Virus record (IMG/VR): IMGVR_UViG_3300030328_003953 | Location: 1 to 34,803 of that record | From: a virus | Direction: 5' to 3' (one strand) | DNA: 34,803 nucleotides | In this document: one piece after another, positions 15,115 through 23,575 of the stretch | How positions within the stretch are numbered: position 1 is the first letter of the stretch | Layout: each line of letters begins with the position of its first letter | Made by a program: the position numbers and the translations under genes | The notes under the pieces: model-generated | Database searches by the model: none | Told to the model about the DNA's origin: nothing | Seen by the model: only the letters and a program-made list of their open reading frames with translations

Positions 15115-17463
15115 ATGGCCATCAAGCGTAATCGGTCCACTTCCGGTACGTTACAGATCCGAGTTGAGAGTGGTAAATTTGTCTTAGCTGATAATATTGC
15201 TTCGAAAATAAGTAATATGAGACCTACAGAAGAAGGCACTTTACGCAGCTTGCGTGGCCCATCGCCCTATCTCCCGTATTATCCTGCGTTTACGCCTCCG
15301 TCTGGCGTTTACCCTATGCAGTTAATGGGCCTCCCTCGGGGTTTATTTCATGCAATTATTAAGCGTTACAACCGGGACATTTTGCTTCTAGATTCAGGCG
15401 GTAATATCTTTGAGCTTCACGGCTGGTCTCATGGGTGGAAACCTTTGATAGGTACTCTAGCAGGTGTGCAGATTCAGGCCGACATTGTATCGGATATTCG
15501 TCCTCGATTCCCTACCCAGTTTGAGGCTACCGACCAGGGCGTCATTATCGTACCGCAAGAAGGCCGTGCTTACTTTTATGATGGTAAATGCGTAGCTCCA
15601 TTAGGTTACACTGAAGTTCCAGGACCACCTACAGGGCATGGCCCTAGATCAAAAGAAGACTTTGTTACGTTTGCTCGGTTGCAACGAGGTGCGTTTGTAG
15701 CACCTGCTACATACAATTCAGATAAGTATATCTATGGTGAAGAGATTGATTTAGGTGCTAAAGAGGGCGAAGCCGATCCTTTGCTTAACAATCTAGATTA
15801 TGCTCACGATGCCCAACAAGGGTTTAAAACCTCAATGCATAAAGACTTTGGCGTTTGCCGGGTAGGCACCGTAGCCCCTAATCCCGGAGATGTAGGTGTT
15901 GAAGGTATCGTTAAAGATTCTAGGTTTAGAGCCGCCGTGCAGTGGATTGACCGTTGGGGCAATCTGTCACCTATAGGTGGTCAAAGTGATGATGTATATA
16001 TTACTGAGCAGCCTTCTTTTACGTATTCAGGTGATCCCTCAGCAAGCCCCCCTACAACAGCAGTTGGTCCCGGCAAGGTTGATTTAGTACTAAAACAAAT
16101 TGCGTGGACCAATATTGAGCCCGGACCAGAACGAACTATTGGCCGTGTACTATGCCGGACAAAAGATTTAAACAACTCGGGTACGGCTAAACTGTTTAGT
16201 TTGAGAGCCTATGCCGCCGAGGGGGGCCAGAACTTTGCTACGATCCCTGACAACGAAGCTACACTATTTCCTGATAATGTACCTGATGCATGGTTGTTTA
16301 ATAATCCGCCTTCACCCCTGCCTATTCCAGCTTTTAAATTAACAAGGCTAGCGTTTGGCCGTCATTTTATAGCGAACATTGACGCAGAAGATGGCCTTGT
16401 TCGTTGGTCAATGCCAAACAAATGGGGCACTTTTTTACCTGATGACTTTATTTTTCCAGATGCAACGGGTAAAGAGATTACAGGCCTTTGGCGCTGTAAG
16501 CAAGGTTTGCTAGTTTTCACCTCTGACAGCACCTACCTAGTTACGCCGAATGATTCCGGGCAAGGCTTTAGGAGTCAAACAATTAGTGCTACCGTAGGTT
16601 GTAGTGCTCCTAGTTCGTTAGCCACTTTAGAAGACGGTACTTCCGTCTGGCTGGGCCGGTACGGTTTTTATGCATTTACGGGCGAAGGTGTACGTCTTAT
16701 TAGTGATCCTATTGCACGTACAATCAACACCCTCAACCAAGCGCGTCTAAGGCAGGCCTGTGCCGCTGTAGACTTAGAGACGGGGGAATACCGCTGCTGG
16801 GTGCCGCAGTACTCTTCTAGGGCCAATACGCTGTGTTTAATCTATGATGGAGTGGGTTGGCGCGAACGTACAGATGTGACTGCAGCATCTGTGTGCGTAA
16901 CCCGAGACCACCGGCATTATATGCTCGCAGCGGGTATAAGTGCGGGGACGTTTAGTCCAGCCCCTCCATCTCCCCCCGCTTATAGCGTATGGACGTTAGA
17001 CCACGAAAACCAAGCTTTTGTACCTAATCGAGGTGAAGCAGTAGTCGAGACAGCATGGTTAACTGGTTTAGCTGATAAAGATCGAGCAACTCCTTTAACT
17101 GTGTACTTATGGTTACGTGAGACGAAAAGTAAACTAGCGGTAACTCCTAACTTTGATAGCTCTAGTCCGACCTTAACCCTAGAGGTTGCGCGGGATTGGC
17201 GGGAAACTACAATCCAAACGGTAACTGCGAATTTAATTCCTGATGATGACGTACCACCTTTTTACGCAGAGACGATTCTAGGTAGCGGTTCAAGCTGGGT
17301 ACGAAGGCGTCCTTATTGGGTTCGTGCTATGATCTATGTCCCTTCTTGCGAGGTCTTTAAGTTACGCCTAAAGAATAAGGGAGATTGGGAATTTTTAGGT
17401 CTAGTCTTCGATGAGCAGCCCAAGAAAAGCGGTGGTGCCCGTATTCCAATTTCAAATAGTTAG
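15115..17463 (+). CDS. Tail nozzle / tail tubular protein B-like
   Basis: A 782-aa protein, beta-rich with many Trp/Gly and repeated propeller-like blades: G-L-W-R-C-K-Q-G-L-L-V-F-T-S-D-S-T-Y, S-V-W-L-G-R-Y-G-F-Y-A-F-T-G-E-G, G-E-Y-R-C-W-V-P. This is the look of podovirus nozzle proteins (T7 gp12 family), which extend the adaptor ring and carry fibres. The length is close to T7 gp12 (794 aa). The N-terminus is basic (A-I-K-R-N-R-S). AGGGAGGGG precedes the start. Propeller-type baseplate proteins are an alternative, but the neighbours favour a nozzle. Confidence 0.7.
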   Translation: MAIKRNRSTSGTLQIRVESGKFVLADNIASKISNMRPTEEGTLRSLRGPSPYLPYYPAFTPPSGVYPMQLMGLPRGLFHAIIKRYNRDILLLDSGGNIFELHGWSHGWKPLIGTLAGVQIQADIVSDIRPRFPTQFEATDQGVIIVPQEGRAYFYDGKCVAPLGYTEVPGPPTGHGPRSKEDFVTFARLQRGAFVAPATYNSDKYIYGEEIDLGAKEGEADPLLNNLDYAHDAQQGFKTSMHKDFGVCRVGTVAPNPGDVGVEGIVKDSRFRAAVQWIDRWGNLSPIGGQSDDVYITEQPSFTYSGDPSASPPTTAVGPGKVDLVLKQIAWTNIEPGPERTIGRVLCRTKDLNNSGTAKLFSLRAYAAEGGQNFATIPDNEATLFPDNVPDAWLFNNPPSPLPIPAFKLTRLAFGRHFIANIDAEDGLVRWSMPNKWGTFLPDDFIFPDATGKEITGLWRCKQGLLVFTSDSTYLVTPNDSGQGFRSQTISATVGCSAPSSLATLEDGTSVWLGRYGFYAFTGEGVRLISDPIARTINTLNQARLRQACAAVDLETGEYRCWVPQYSSRANTLCLIYDGVGWRERTDVTAASVCVTRDHRHYMLAAGISAGTFSPAPPSPPAYSVWTLDHENQAFVPNRGEAVVETAWLTGLADKDRATPLTVYLWLRETKSKLAVTPNFDSSSPTLTLEVARDWRETTIQTVTANLIPDDDVPPFYAETILGSGSSWVRRRPYWVRAMIYVPSCEVFKLRLKNKGDWEFLGLVFDEQPKKSGGARIPISNS

Positions 17464-17471
17464 GAAATAAT

Positions 17472-18368
17472 ATGGCTTGGAAACTCTCATTACACAATAT
17501 GAAAGATCGCCATGCGCTTTCAGTTACAGATATAAATGATAACTTTACAACGGTTATTGACGAAGTAGGTTTTCTTAATGAGCACAATTGGACGCGAAGA
17601 TCTTTCTATCGAGTAGGCGGCTTTAATGTTGTACGTGACGTGAAGCCGGATGCTGCTTTTGTAATTAACCAGACGAGCGTAGAGAAGAATCCTAATGAAG
17701 ATCTTGAGAATGACTTAAACCTCATGAATTTAGATCCTTCAGGCAAAGGCTTTAAAATACCCGCCACTGCGGGTTGGGAGCATGTCCCGACACAAAGCGG
17801 AACTCAAGGCGATACAATGACCATTACCACTAAGGGTGGTTTATTATGGATTATGGCCTCGTTTCAACACAGCAGCGGCACAGCCTGGTGGGGCGTTCCC
17901 CTTTCTAGACAGCCTACGGCAACAACTCCTGCAGGCTACGAAACGGCGTTACTAGCGGTAAGCCCTTACTCGGTAGGTGCGGAGTATGCGTTACAACTAG
18001 ATGGGTCGATTATTCCCGAATCAATACTCGGGTCCGGTGAAAATACCGTTCAAGATAAAGCAGAATTACGCAGTACTAAACTTACCATTAGTGGAGTAGA
18101 ATACACTGTTGGCCGTGTCAAGGGCTCTACTCCAGGCTGTTATGGTGAGCGGCTCCCGTGCGTAGTTGAAGCCGTAATACCCGTCCCTCCAGGGGTGCAT
18201 ACAATCCGTTTAATGGCTCGAGTACCAAATGCAGATGCAGGTGAGGAATCTCCTCAAATTTTTGAGGCCGCTAAAGCCACAGGTGGCGGACTGATTACTG
18301 ATACAATCTTTACACCCCTAAACTGGTGTACGAACCGAGAACTTATTGTTTTTGAATTAACGAGGTAA
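17472..18368 (+). CDS. Virion surface protein A of a three-gene family
   Basis: A 298-aa protein. The N-terminus carries V-T-D-I-N-D-N-F-T-T-V-I-D-E-V, a short pattern shared in spacing with the genes at 18603 and 19602 and common at the base of phage fibres, where it anchors the protein to the tail. The rest is predicted beta: T-M-T-I-T-T-K-G-G-L-L-W-I-M-A-S and, near the end, G-V-H-T-I-R-L-M-A-R-V, finishing N-R-E-L-I-V-F-E-L-T-R. No enzymatic motif is seen. It lies 8 nt after the nozzle gene. Confidence 0.55.
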   Translation: MAWKLSLHNMKDRHALSVTDINDNFTTVIDEVGFLNEHNWTRRSFYRVGGFNVVRDVKPDAAFVINQTSVEKNPNEDLENDLNLMNLDPSGKGFKIPATAGWEHVPTQSGTQGDTMTITTKGGLLWIMASFQHSSGTAWWGVPLSRQPTATTPAGYETALLAVSPYSVGAEYALQLDGSIIPESILGSGENTVQDKAELRSTKLTISGVEYTVGRVKGSTPGCYGERLPCVVEAVIPVPPGVHTIRLMARVPNADAGEESPQIFEAAKATGGGLITDTIFTPLNWCTNRELIVFELTR

Positions 18369-18370
18369 AG

Positions 18371-18610
18371 ATGCCAATACCGCCACAAGTAGTTTTAATG
18401 GGAGTTCAAGCGCTTCAATCCCTAGCTAGTGACTTTGGACAGAAACAAAAGTTAAAGGAGATGAAAGGACAAGCTTCGACTCCAGGGGCACCTGAGATGG
18501 GAGTCTTAGCTCAGCAGGCGGCGACCACTGCGTCCGACCTACAAGACCTACAGACGAGTTTAAGAAATAAGGCAGAAGACGATACCATGGAGGATGCGTT
18601 AGATGCCTGA
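18371..18610 (+). CDS. Short helical protein, possible small internal virion protein
   Basis: A 79-aa protein. The first 20 residues are Pro/hydrophobic (P-I-P-P-Q-V-V-L-M-G-V-Q-A-L), followed by Gln/Lys-rich helix and a final acidic helix. GAGGT is upstream. It overlaps the next gene by 8 nt (ATGCCTGA). The size and helical pattern are like small core proteins of podoviruses, but I cannot assign it. Confidence 0.55.
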   Translation: MPIPPQVVLMGVQALQSLASDFGQKQKLKEMKGQASTPGAPEMGVLAQQAATTASDLQDLQTSLRNKAEDDTMEDALDA

Positions 18611-19595
18611 AATTACCTTTGTACCCTACATTGAAGGCGAAGTCTATGATGCTTCGTCTTTAAATACACGGTTTACGGCTGTAAAGACTGGCCTTGAAGG
18701 AATTACACCTGATGGTTTAGGTCCAGCCGCGCTTGGCTCCGAGCATGTCCCTGCACTAGCAGGGTATACAGAAAAAGCTACTACACCTCAAACGCCACAT
18801 TTAGTTTCAATTGAGGGCACAACTTATACCCATTTTAACCACACTAGTAATCAGCATTTACCTACAGTAAACCTAGCTGAAAATCCTGTGAGATGGCCAT
18901 CCGGTGGTGGTGGTGGTGGTAATGCTTACGGTTCGAATCCAGGTTCATGGATTCCAATTCAAGTAGGCAGCACACCTACACCGCTTGAAGTGTACTTTGA
19001 AGATGCAACCACTCTTTACCCTATTCATTTAAAACGGGCAGCAGCGTTAGCCGAGAGCAAGCCCTGGGCGCAGGGACTTGTAGTTATGCTAAACGTACAT
19101 TTCCACAAGCTTATTCGAGATACCTCTACTACGATTAAATCTGAATCACGTTTATATGCGGCCTTTTGTATCCAGGTATTTGTGGGCGATACGATTGAGG
19201 CAGGCTCGTGGTATATTATTAAGCGTTCAATTCGTTTCTTATCCGAAAAAATCCTTCCTACCTATAAAACGGCTACGTTAGGAATTCCTTATGCTAGCGA
19301 ATATGCTAAAATAGAGAGTTGGATCGATGTACCACTTCGTACAGTTATCCGTCGAGAAGACCTAATTGACTTTGGTTTCGCGGATAATGCTACAATGCCT
19401 CCTGTACTAGGTGTCCGTGCTTGTGTCGGAAAATGGGAAGTCAGAGCAGGCCCGGTTCAAGCCGGGTCTTATGGTGGGGCGGCCCCTTCAGGCCAGCCAA
19501 TTGTAGGCTCAACGGCTAAAATTGCAATTAGACAAGGCAACATGACTATTTTTCCTATGCACGCTGCGGCAGGGGTTACCACTTTTGTAAAGTAG
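18603..19595 (+). CDS. Virion surface protein B of a three-gene family
   Basis: A 330-aa protein beginning with the shared pattern Y-D-A-S-S-L-N-T-R-F-T-A-V-K-T-G-L. Around residues 101-106 is a six-glycine linker encoded by a GGT microsatellite. The remainder is beta-rich (G-L-V-V-M-L-N-V-H-F-H-K-L) and ends in a strand with A-I-R-Q-G-N-M-T-I-F. A fibre-base or adhesin-like role is inferred from position and pattern. No signature of a known enzyme is present. Confidence 0.55.
   Translation: MPEITFVPYIEGEVYDASSLNTRFTAVKTGLEGITPDGLGPAALGSEHVPALAGYTEKATTPQTPHLVSIEGTTYTHFNHTSNQHLPTVNLAENPVRWPSGGGGGGNAYGSNPGSWIPIQVGSTPTPLEVYFEDATTLYPIHLKRAAALAESKPWAQGLVVMLNVHFHKLIRDTSTTIKSESRLYAAFCIQVFVGDTIEAGSWYIIKRSIRFLSEKILPTYKTATLGIPYASEYAKIESWIDVPLRTVIRREDLIDFGFADNATMPPVLGVRACVGKWEVRAGPVQAGSYGGAAPSGQPIVGSTAKIAIRQGNMTIFPMHAAAGVTTFVK
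18903..18920 (+). repeat. (GGT)6 microsatellite coding a poly-Gly linker
   Basis: Six perfect GGT units in frame give six glycines in a row, joining the N-terminal part of the protein to its main beta domain. Such runs can vary in length by slippage. Confidence 0.8.
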
Positions 19596-19601
19596 GGTCA
19601 A

Positions 19602-20507
19602 ATGACGACAATTAATCTTAATGCATTTACAGATGGCCTTACTGCAACTGGTACTGATGTTAGTGAAAATTTCTATGATCCTCAAGCAGCAGTAGTGGCT
19701 ACTTCGTTTGAAGCTTTAAATGGTTGGCTCGATTCAGGAAATGTTGAAGCAAACTGGCAAATGGATACTTATCATATTCAACCTAATGCTTTGTCTGAAG
19801 GCAAGATGGTAGGGGGCACCGTCGACCAAGATTATTTTGGCAATGCTTTTTTTGATCGCTTTAACGCCTATGAAAAGATTAATGGTGCATGGACCTGGGT
19901 AGGCGACGAAGGTAACTTAGGTGCCGGATTTACCCCTGCCCAAAGTAGACCTAATGCAGAGCACAGGTTCTTCCAAGCTATTCCTGGCGGGGGCATTACA
20001 TTCTACGTTCCTTATGAAAATGCATTCGTATTACTTACTTGGAATATTCGTTGGACTCATGACGGGGAAGCTACCATGAATCTAGATAACCCTGAAAATC
20101 CTACGGCTTTAGATGAGCAACGAGCAGCTATTCGACTTTTTGTCAAAACCCCTACCGACGAGGCACCTAGGCCACCAGGATCTTTGTACGCAGATAATTA
20201 TCGACGTGTTGCGGGTCAGGTAAATATTCAAGGAGGCGCCACTTTACCAGATGAAACTCCATCGGCGCGATTTGATTTTAACCGGCATCGAGAATGGTCC
20301 GGTCATTATATTATAGGGGCGGCTGGCACAGGAATAATTGAAGGCACCGGCGACCCCGTTCGTTACGGACCAGGTGCGAATACAGGTACGACTCGCGGTT
20401 GGTATAGTGCAAGCTTGAGAATCGCCACTTCAGCAAAACAAGCACGTGTGCAAGTGCGCTCAATGCGCTATATTTGTTTCAAATTAGAAGCACCTACAGC
20501 TTCATAG
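19602..20507 (+). CDS. Virion surface protein C of a three-gene family
   Basis: A 301-aa protein with T-G-T-D-V-S-E-N-F-Y-D near residue 20, then E-A-L-N-G-W-L-D-S-G-N-V, the shared N-terminal layout. The middle has aromatic-rich strands (L-L-T-W-N-I-R-W-T-H-D-G). Later comes R-H-R-E-W-S-G-H-Y-I-I-G-A-A-G, and a final strand V-R-S-M-R-Y-I-C-F-K-L-E. A surface-exposed, probably trimeric or jelly-roll protein is my reading. It may act in host contact. Confidence 0.55.
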   Translation: MTTINLNAFTDGLTATGTDVSENFYDPQAAVVATSFEALNGWLDSGNVEANWQMDTYHIQPNALSEGKMVGGTVDQDYFGNAFFDRFNAYEKINGAWTWVGDEGNLGAGFTPAQSRPNAEHRFFQAIPGGGITFYVPYENAFVLLTWNIRWTHDGEATMNLDNPENPTALDEQRAAIRLFVKTPTDEAPRPPGSLYADNYRRVAGQVNIQGGATLPDETPSARFDFNRHREWSGHYIIGAAGTGIIEGTGDPVRYGPGANTGTTRGWYSASLRIATSAKQARVQVRSMRYICFKLEAPTAS

Positions 20508-20516
20508 GGGTACGAC

Positions 20517-21278
20517 ATGGCAAAAAGTAAGGAACAACGTCAGGCAAACCGGGACGCTCGGTCATGGAACAAGATGAGTACTGACGGGGAAGTGACAAGT
20601 ATTCCAGCTACAACACGTAAATCTATGGATGAGTTACGAGATATTGCAAACCGAGCCCTTGCAGGTCAAGTTGAATATGACCGAGCGAAGACTGCAGGTA
20701 CGCTAAAAGACAGTGCCGAGACTATGGTGCGTCCAACGTCAGCGCCCCACAAGGACTTTAGAGATATGCCCGGTGGCTATTCCTATCGTTTGTACGATGA
20801 TGGTGCGCTTGAGATCATTGAGGTTCCCGCTGGAAAGGAGAAGTTTCTCAATTCTTTTCCAAAGCAAGGAGGGGTGTCGTACAAAGCAATCTTTAAGCAG
20901 GTTACAGGATCTCCTCCAGAAGCAAAAGCGGTACAACCTGCTGTTGCATCCAAAGCGGCTATTCCAGAACCACCTAGTATGCAATCGCCTGCCAGAGCGG
21001 CTGCACTAGATTTAGGTGAAGCTACAATTACTCCAGACAGTGCTTATGAAGGTGCTCCTGACGGGGTGTATAGCGACCCAGGTCCCGCAATGCCTAAGGC
21101 GCATAAGCGTCGTAAGGCGCGTAAATTCACTGGGGGCGGTCGTACCAGTCCTGTTCCTGTCACTCCTGTTCAACAGGCGGAGAATTATATAGCAACAGGC
21201 TTGGGGAATCTTCGGGATGTGGCCCGACGTGCCCTGAGCGCGTATGCATCCGAGACTGAAGAAGATGAGGTGGAGTAA
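20517..21278 (+). CDS. Candidate internal virion protein 1
   Basis: A 253-aa protein. The N-terminus is basic and helical. Residues about 86-125 form a small beta domain with Y-S-Y-R-L-Y-D-D-G-A-L-E-I-I-E-V-P-A-G-K, a pattern I associate with proteins encoded beside podovirus ejection proteins. A linker rich in Pro/Ala follows, with a basic patch (K-A-H-K-R-R-K-A-R-K) near residue 200 that could touch DNA. The stop overlaps the next start by 1 nt. It lies just ahead of two helical genes and the giant gene. Confidence 0.5.
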   Translation: MAKSKEQRQANRDARSWNKMSTDGEVTSIPATTRKSMDELRDIANRALAGQVEYDRAKTAGTLKDSAETMVRPTSAPHKDFRDMPGGYSYRLYDDGALEIIEVPAGKEKFLNSFPKQGGVSYKAIFKQVTGSPPEAKAVQPAVASKAAIPEPPSMQSPARAAALDLGEATITPDSAYEGAPDGVYSDPGPAMPKAHKRRKARKFTGGGRTSPVPVTPVQQAENYIATGLGNLRDVARRALSAYASETEEDEVE

Positions 21279-22009
21279 TGGCTAATGGGCGTCAAGAGGG
21301 TACGGTTGATCCAGATGGATACGCGAAGAGAGGTCCTTTCCAAACAGGGAAGACCGAATTGTCCAACACCCAGGCTTCGGGCGATTATGGGGACGAGTAC
21401 CTGAAAAAGAGGCAAAAAGAAAAGCTTGCTGATTGGGAGGGAAATCCCAACAAAGCTTGGAAAGCAGAGAAGAAAAGACAGAAGTGGCTTGAGAAGCAAG
21501 CGCCTAACTATGACTTTTTGAAAAGTCAGTACGGAGATCAGGTCGCACTCGACATGTTTGATCGTTACCGTAATATGCAGGCGGATATGCTAGCTGGAAA
21601 AGGTGTTAAATCTGATGCTGAGATGCGTCAGGAATTAGACCGGATCCGTACAGCAGCAATGCAGGAAGAGGCTGCGAAAGCAGAGGCTTTAGAACAAGGG
21701 ATGTTATCTCAAGGTCAAAACGCTGCTATGTCTGCTGCCCTCAAAGCGATGCAGATGAAGAATCGTGGAGGAGAAGTCTCTGCTAAGGCTGCTCGGGATG
21801 TAGAGGTGTTATCTGACGCGGCAGATGCTCAACGGGCACAGCAATTTAACGCGTTAGGCTCGGCTTTAACTTCGGCTTATGGGGGCCAAGAAGGTCAGAA
21901 TACAGGTATGACTCCAGGTCAACAGGCCCTACTAGGCTTTGCTCAAGGGGCAGGTGCTGGCGGCGCACTAATGATGGAAGACCTTATTGAAAAATCTTCA
22001 GGCGCTTAA
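21278..22009 (+). CDS. Candidate internal virion protein 2 (ejection-type, helical)
   Basis: A 243-aa protein. The first half is charged and aromatic. Residues 110-205 are an Ala/Gln/Met-rich helix (E-Q-G-M-L-S-Q-G-Q-N-A-A-M-S-A-A) with a pattern seen in T7 gp14-like ejection proteins. The C-terminus has a Gly/Ala-rich hydrophobic stretch (A-L-L-G-F-A-Q-G-A-G-A-G-G-A-L) that could insert in a membrane. T7-type proteins of this kind leave the head and form a channel in the cell envelope. The match is by look and position. Confidence 0.5.
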   Translation: MANGRQEGTVDPDGYAKRGPFQTGKTELSNTQASGDYGDEYLKKRQKEKLADWEGNPNKAWKAEKKRQKWLEKQAPNYDFLKSQYGDQVALDMFDRYRNMQADMLAGKGVKSDAEMRQELDRIRTAAMQEEAAKAEALEQGMLSQGQNAAMSAALKAMQMKNRGGEVSAKAARDVEVLSDAADAQRAQQFNALGSALTSAYGGQEGQNTGMTPGQQALLGFAQGAGAGGALMMEDLIEKSSGA

Positions 22010-22023
22010 GGTAGAACTAAATT

Positions 22024-23562
22024 ATGGCAACGGAAAAATCTAGCATTACTAACGAAGAGCTATCTAATCTTTCTTCGGAAGAGCAGACAGGTCTAGAAGA
22101 TCAGTCTAAAGTCATTCGTGATCTTCGACGCAAAGTGGGCAGTGCTCGTGCAATGCAAGTGGTAGGTTCTATTCTGGCCATCCTGGGTAATCGCCCTGAT
22201 CTTATCCCCCGTTTAAAACCAAAGTTCGGGCTAACTCGAGACGAGGTTGCAGCCAGGCAGCAGGCTCTCAGAAAAGAACGTTTTGGCTTGATGAAGGATG
22301 CGGATGAGGCAAACCGTGAAATATTGAAGCTTCGAGCAGATTTAGGCAAGGGTCAGCAGCAGGCTGAAAAATCGTTGTTTGAAACAATGCAACGAATGTA
22401 TACCGGCCTAAGTAATAATGCTTCAAGGGAGTCTCAAAAAAGAGGCGACATTCGCGCCCGAAGGGCTTCCGAACTGTTAGACCAAAAAGATAAAATTCGT
22501 GCAATGCTCGTACCATCGGACTCTCGTGGTGCTCTTAATGTAGCAGCGGCTGCAGATTCTTTGGACGTGGCCTTGGGAGGCAAGTTACTGGGCAACGAGC
22601 AAACTGTATCGGGATTTACTCCTGCAGATCTCGCGGAGATAAATAAACAGGCAGCAAAGCTAAAAACTCCAGGTGAAAAGCGTTTCTTCTATAATCAAGT
22701 CGTCCCCGGACTGGTTAATGCTAAAGATCCGCTTAACAGCCGACTCATGGGTACTTTTAAAGGTCTTCCAGTAGCGGAAGCAAACCAACTTTCACTCATG
22801 AAAGGGATGTTAACGGAAGACTTAGAGAGACTGCAGGAAGTTAACGCAGAAAAAGCAGCCCTGACGAAAAAGGCCACTGATGAGTATGAAGCTGCTTTCC
22901 GTTCAGTAGGAGGCGGAGGCCGATTTAACCAAGGTCAGTTTGATCAAATAAAAGAGGCTATTCTAGGTGTCAGACAGGCCTCAAACACACAAGAATCGGA
23001 TGCTGTTTTAACTAAACTTCTTGCTGATCTAGAATCGCCCTCGGAATACCAATCCGCAAGACAGCAAGAAATTGAGAGATTACGTCTAATGGAGCAGGCT
23101 CTGGATGATGAGCTTGGCCCACAACCTGTGCGGGAAGCTATTCGCCGCATGGAAGAATCGCCTGCAACACAGAAAATGAAGCGTCAATTGGCAGATCGCG
23201 GTTACAAACTAGACGATCGTTCTGTGGTTCGACTGATTATGCGTAACACTCGCATGCAGATGGAGGCAGGTACCGACAAAAGTGCGGCGGACATGAGCCA
23301 ACTAAACAGCATGATTTCTCAAGGTAAAAATATTACGGACGTAGATTTACCCATTAAAACGGAAGATGTTGAGGTAGAGGCTACTATGCAGCAACCTGCT
23401 GAGTCTAACCGAGTGGAAGCTTTGAAAGTAAAAGCGAAGACGAATGTAGATGTGCCTACTAGTGCAAGTTTAGTTCAAGGATCCGAACCGGATACGGAGC
23501 AAAAGAAGAAGAAGAAGCTTGAGGATACAGGTCTAGGTGACTTAAGCCAAGAAGATCTATAG
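22024..23562 (+). CDS. Candidate internal virion protein 3 (coiled-coil)
   Basis: A 512-aa protein with high predicted helix content and charged coiled coils (residues about 70-160 and 255-370). Towards the end is a linker with many Val/Ala/Glu, then a Lys run (Q-K-K-K-K-K-L) and an acidic C-terminus. No enzyme motif is seen. It directly precedes the 2491-aa gene, the relation of T7 gp15 to gp16, which suggests a core or ejectosome partner. It could also be a chaperone of the giant protein. Confidence 0.5.
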   Translation: MATEKSSITNEELSNLSSEEQTGLEDQSKVIRDLRRKVGSARAMQVVGSILAILGNRPDLIPRLKPKFGLTRDEVAARQQALRKERFGLMKDADEANREILKLRADLGKGQQQAEKSLFETMQRMYTGLSNNASRESQKRGDIRARRASELLDQKDKIRAMLVPSDSRGALNVAAAADSLDVALGGKLLGNEQTVSGFTPADLAEINKQAAKLKTPGEKRFFYNQVVPGLVNAKDPLNSRLMGTFKGLPVAEANQLSLMKGMLTEDLERLQEVNAEKAALTKKATDEYEAAFRSVGGGGRFNQGQFDQIKEAILGVRQASNTQESDAVLTKLLADLESPSEYQSARQQEIERLRLMEQALDDELGPQPVREAIRRMEESPATQKMKRQLADRGYKLDDRSVVRLIMRNTRMQMEAGTDKSAADMSQLNSMISQGKNITDVDLPIKTEDVEVEATMQQPAESNRVEALKVKAKTNVDVPTSASLVQGSEPDTEQKKKKKLEDTGLGDLSQEDL

Positions 23563-23575
23563 ACTGGAGTGACTT

